From assembly GCA_028554755.1 (NCBI GenBank), contig JAPTOF010000010.1, forward strand, positions 12,560,501-12,624,500: a stretch of DNA of 64,000 nucleotides, given 5' to 3'. The stretch comes from Cordia subcordata. Taxonomy: Eukaryota; Streptophyta; Magnoliopsida; Boraginales; Cordiaceae. The position numbers and the translations under genes are program-made. The notes under the pieces are model-generated. The model was given only the letters and a program-made list of their open reading frames with translations. It searched no databases and was not told the origin of the DNA. Shown piece by piece: positions 59,720 to 64,000 of this stretch (its first letter is position 1; each line of letters starts with the position of its first letter).

Positions 59720-61090
59720 GATTATTAGAGGCAAATATCTTAAGAGGAAGGGTGAATTAAGATATTAACTAATTTTCTTAATAAAAATTACTCAACAAAA
59801 CAAGCAAGTTCACTTAGACAATTTATCAAACACATAAGGCACACAAGCCATACAAGAGTAAGGAGAAGAGAAAAAGAGTAGAAAAGACCCATTTTTAGAT
59901 GGTTCAGTAAGCCTACATCCACCGCCTAAGGATGTTCTCCTTAGGACTTTAAGACTCCATTAGTGTATATGCACCTTCAAATGTTGGTGGGCACAAACCA
60001 ACTTCCTTTTACACCTCTTTGAAGATACCCTTCAAAAAACCCAAGAGCTTCCCTCTTTAGGATTTTCCCACATTCCCTTAAGCTAATATATGTTTCTCTC
60101 AAGCAAACCTATTTTCTAGAGTGTGTATACAACAATAAATGATAGAAGAAAGTGTTTTTGTAAGCTCAACTTCTTATAGGTAGGTATAGTAATAAATGGT
60201 TCTTGAATGCTCAATGGATTTCATAAATGTAGCTTAAACCCTTAAGAAATTCTAAGCACTAAATAATTTGAAAGAGATTTGGAAAGCTTAAAGATGATGT
60301 TTGAATAATAGGAAAGTGTATTCAAAGCAAAATTGAGAGTTTTTCTTGGCAATAATGGTGAAAAAAGGGTTTTAAAGGGTTTACAACGGCTCTATGATAG
60401 CTACAACATTAAATGCTGTAGAGGAGTCGGTCAACCGACTAGTAGTTCGGTGGTAACCCCAAGTACTCTATTGAGGCCGGTTGACCTTCGCGACTAGATA
60501 GGGGCCCGACTAGAACGTCTAACTTTAACAGAATTACTCAAAAATAGCCACCATGCACGTTTAAAGAGTTCCATCTTTAATCAAAGGCATTTTACAAGTG
60601 TAAAACACATCAAAGAGGGTTTTCTAAGACAATGCAAGTTAAATAGACATGTTAATATACATCTTTGAAGATTTTGAAGGATTTTATGCACGAAAACATT
60701 TCTTCAAAGAGTAATATTATTGCCTATAAAACTTTATGCAAGAGATGCAATGATGAAAAACACTTTGTTTGAGCTGTAAGAGTGATCCTAAGGCTATTCA
60801 TAAGAAAGCACAAATCAGTACCTTTTATGATGCCTTGTCTCTGCCTTATAACTCTAATCTTGATCACGAGCACACGGGCATTCTTTATCTTCTTACAAAG
60901 CTTGAAATATGTGTGCAATGGCTTTTAAACTTGATATGATATCTTCATTCCATCAATGCACATTCTCCAACTTTGTTGATCTCATCATTCTTAACAAAAA
61001 TGCACTAAAAACACTTGCACGATGTCTAGCATTCATAGTATAATTAATTGGTAAAAGCATCATTGTATATTATTATCATTGTTGTGCTAA
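59720..61090 (-). mobile_element. CCGG-tract element, copy 2
   Basis: Reverse-strand counterpart of 51278-52570. On the minus strand the order is GTTAAGAATGATGAG, tract (d), then AGTCCTAAGGAGAACATCC, GGCGGTGG and the end CCTCTTAAGATATTTGC. Non-coding. Left end close to 59722; right end approximate. Confidence 0.6.
60418..60520. repeat. CCGGTCGACC-rich tract (d)
   Basis: Contains AGTCGGTCAACCGACT and GGCCGGTTGACC; more diverged than tracts b and c. Confidence 0.6.
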
Positions 61091-61599
61091 TTACCAAGCT
61101 ATAAGATTAATTTGCATTATCAAAAAAATCATTAAAAGTAATGTTATGCTAACAAGGGCTCATTAAAGGAAGCCAACACAAGATGGGTTTGCATGCATCT
61201 GTGCACCTACAGGAGGACACATGTTGGCCATATATCTACTCGTGAAGGAGATGATATCCATGACTAGACAAGGTGGAGCAAGCCATCATTGAACCTCTAA
61301 CACCACAGCCATCAATGATGGTCAACAACTCAATAAGACATGGAAGAAGTAAAATACATCAAGGTAAAAAGACATGCAAAACAAAGGATGTATAAAGCCA
61401 AAAAGAAGTAGATATGGACAAAAATAAGAAAATATATACATAGAGAGTAGGGGAGTACTGCTCTAGCACATGGTTGGAGTAGTAACACCTAAAGAATTTA
61501 GCGAAAAATATCGCCTAGAAAAGAGATAGAAATATAGAAGACTTTTCTTGAAAAAGAGATCTCTAAAGAGAAACCTAATTTATTTCCTTTTTACTTTAT
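61091..61599. other. No gene recognised
   Basis: Intervening non-coding sequence between the CCGG-tract element and LTR-like copy A'. Confidence 0.35.
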
Positions 61600-62761
61600 C
61601 TAATTCTAGTAAATCTATATTTACTTGCATTTGATTTTTGGATGCAATTGATGCATTTGCCAACTAGATAAGTGTGTCCTTTGAACAAAGTATGAATTGT
61701 TCTTGATTGAGGTGAATGTTAATCTTTTGTTCCCTTTTTCCTTTTTAGAAGAAAGACTAAGGATCAGGACAATTCGATTAATAACTAAAAAATTGAATAA
61801 AACAAGTAATTTTCTTTCCAATTTGACTTTGGGTATTAAAAATTGGCATTTACGGCTCAAAAACAAATTTATTAAGGATGACCTTGCATAAGTTAGTCCT
61901 TGTGGGCCTACCCTAACTAGGCCTCTACTTTAGACCCTAACTTTACTATTGAAAACCTCAAGTCCTAGAGGATAGGCCTTAAACATGCCTTGAGTCCCTT
62001 GAGAAGTTGTGTAAGTTTAGAACCTTGTGTTCTTGTCTTTATTAATTGAATTATGATATTTATGGTTATTGTGATCAAAAGGAAAGGCAAAAAGAAATGA
62101 GACATATCATTATCGTTAAGAAATGTATCATATAGGTGATACAAAGAGCCTAGAGATTATAGCTATAGTTATGCTAAGACTACAACTATGTGTAAGAAAG
62201 TAAAGTTAATCTATGAAAGTTGGATAAAAGCTACACTAAGTTATGTGAAGCTACTCTATGCTAGACTAAGCTAACCTATTTTACTTTGTGAAGAAAATAA
62301 AGAAACATGCCAATGTCCAGAGAAGCCTTTCTTTTATCTTGTCTTATATTTTTTTATAGCAATATATGCAAAGCAATTGGCAATAATCGCTTGAACAACA
62401 ATTTATGCTTTGTGCCCATGTTCTTGAGCTTCTTATGTCCATAATCCAGACTATCAATGTGTCCTTAGCCTTATTAACTACCATGATCAGGTTGTTTGAG
62501 CCTTTACTAGACCTTCGGATGTCATTAAAGATCCTCTTGAGCCCCTTCGAGGTTGGTCCATACATCCTAGAACCTTTCAAGCCCTTTGAGCCAAAAGGCT
62601 AAAGGTCTTCCTACTAAAAGTGCCATATATCACACTTAATAATTATTTTTACATGTCCATGTTATAAAATTTCTTTGACACGCGTTGCCCTATATCACCC
62701 TTGTTTGCTTGCTGGTCGTTTGTATGTGCCATGCCACGTCAATATTTAATTTTGGTGAACA
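61600..62761 (-). repeat. LTR-like copy A', inverted
   Basis: On the minus strand it starts TGTTCACCAAAATT at 62761 and follows copy A (57463-58375) in order. It extends further to about 61,600, so it is the more complete copy. By eye the match is patchy, implying age. Confidence 0.6.
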
Positions 62762-63394
62762 ATTAGCTAATTCGATTTTCAATTTTGTTTCCCTTAGGCC
62801 ATATAAATTTTGATTAATAAATGAAAATGAAATAATCTATACTCTATTATGATACTAAAACAGAATTCGTGGTTAACATTTTTGTGACAAGTGTCATATT
62901 TTAAGCCAACTGCAAATGTTTTATCTTTTAAGTATTACATGCAGTTCTCTACTTAAAGTCCAATGAAATAATAAAATTTTGATTTACTTATTTTCCATTT
63001 GCCTAAAACTAATTTTACAATATTTTTTCTCTCCTAAAAAATGAACGCTACACAATTTAAACGTTCTCCGGTGAACCCCGCACACATTTTTTGCGAGTTT
63101 CTTTTTGTCCTTTACCTATTTTTGTCTTTTGCATGCACATGCCATGTTAACAATTGTGCGATAAATACCAATTGCAGCGCTTTGTTTTCACTCACTAGCC
63201 CATAGAGTTAAGCACTACATATAATGTGTAGCTGGTAATATTGATATAACGTAATCTCTCACTCAAAATCTCACCACCCTAGACAATGAACTTTCCACTC
63301 CATGGCTAAAAAAGCAACTTGCTGTTTTGATCTTGAACCAGGGACAAAAGACAATCAAATATTGGTTCGTGTTGCATGTGGCATGTGACAAGTC
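62762..63394. other. Gene-free region
   Basis: AT-rich, nothing recognised. Confidence 0.4.
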
Positions 63395-63672
63395 ATGTGC
63401 TCTGTTTGTTGTAGTTTTATTTTAAGATACTTATTATATGGAAATGAGGGTAAATTTTATAAGATTTAAGAAATCTTATCATGCATCCTATGAAAATTTA
63501 AAATAAAACTATACTTTTTATTTTATAAAAAATAAGTAATTATTTCTATCTTATTTTTTACAACTATAAAATATATGATGTATATAATAAAATATCTTAA
63601 ATCTTATAAAATATCTCCAAATTTTAATAAAATAAGTATATTAAAATAAGATCATTCCAAACACACTAATGG
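63395..63672. mobile_element. MITE, second copy of the 19.6-kb family
   Basis: Reverse complement of the 19612-19890 element: ends GCTCTGTTTGTTG and AAGATCATTCCAAACAC. The interior AATCTTATCATGCATCCTAT and TAAAAAATAAGTAATTA are shared. AT-rich and non-coding. Confidence 0.75.
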
Positions 63673-64000
63673 TATCCCGGACGACCTGCTCATAGCTAAT
63701 ATGGTCCTTATTGATAAAATAATATTTGTTTTCTGCACCTACATGTCGTTTACGGATTATTTGCGAGTGAAACTTTCTATTTATTTTTTTTGCTTTTTCC
63801 ACAAATAAGTCGTTGTCAGTGTGTCACCACAACGCTAGTGCCTGGGCATGTACTGTAGACGAAGAAACATAGGAAATTTTATTCGGTGGGCGTAATCAAG
63901 GCAGGGGGAGGGTTGGCTAGATAAAGAAATGTGTAATGATTGAAGTGGGAGTGGGAGGTGATGGAAGTGGGGCCCGTCATGGAGAAGTAGGCAACCTTTG
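63673..64000. other. No gene recognised
   Basis: The end of the window becomes G-rich on the plus strand; no ORF or motif supports a call. Confidence 0.4.

Overview
This window looks like an AT-rich nuclear segment of a flowering plant. The evidence is one intact multi-exon host gene with GT-AG introns, surrounded by plant-type transposable elements (Copia and Gypsy LTR elements, Helitron, CACTA, Mutator-like, hAT-like and MITEs) that are mostly old and full of stops. The sequence alone does not identify the species. No rRNA, tRNA, CRISPR array or prokaryotic operon was seen.

Layout. (1) 1-17.7 kb: a decayed transposon-borne Ulp1/C48 protease gene is split. Its N-terminal part lies at about 61-1812 and its Cys-containing C-terminus at 17426-17674. 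The 15.7 kb between them holds two degenerate Copia elements, Copia-1 (gag-pol about 4183-8170) and Copia-2 (LTRs about 8701-10353 and 15677-17425). (2) 17.7-25 kb: MITE, tandem duplications, unidentified coding-like scraps and a small internally deleted Copia (22869-24230) with a perfect 76-bp duplication. (3) 25353-30926, minus strand: a complete Rab GDP-dissociation inhibitor gene, 13 coding exons and 444 codons, with TATA box, telo-box and G-box upstream. It is the only gene here that looks functional. (4) 31556-37693: a 6.1-kb Mutator-like element with long terminal inverted repeats and a 9-bp target duplication. It contains a class III peroxidase fragment and a third, antisense Copia. 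(5) 37.9-50.8 kb: a minus-strand Helitron Rep/helicase gene cut by an 8.0-kb CACTA element (39723-47700, duplication AAT). The CACTA contains Gypsy LTR sequence, which contains a 464-bp hAT-like MITE (46372-46835, duplication ATCACACA). The CACTA also holds antisense scraps resembling host genes: glycolate oxidase, VPS2-type ESCRT-III and a receptor kinase. (6) 51.2-64 kb: two opposite copies of a repeat carrying CCGGTCGACC-rich tracts, a Gypsy internal-deletion derivative, Gypsy LTR-like sequence with an 806-bp hAT-like MITE, an inverted pair of LTR-like copies and a second copy of the 19.6-kb MITE.

How it fits together. Rab GDI is the housekeeping island: its product extracts prenylated GDP-bound Rab GTPases from membranes for vesicle transport. 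Everything else records successive insertions, and several are dated relative to one another by target-site duplications and by reading frames that resume on the far side. The less ordinary signals are the two gene-fragment-carrying DNA transposons and the palindrome-rich CCGGTCGACC tracts found in four different element contexts.
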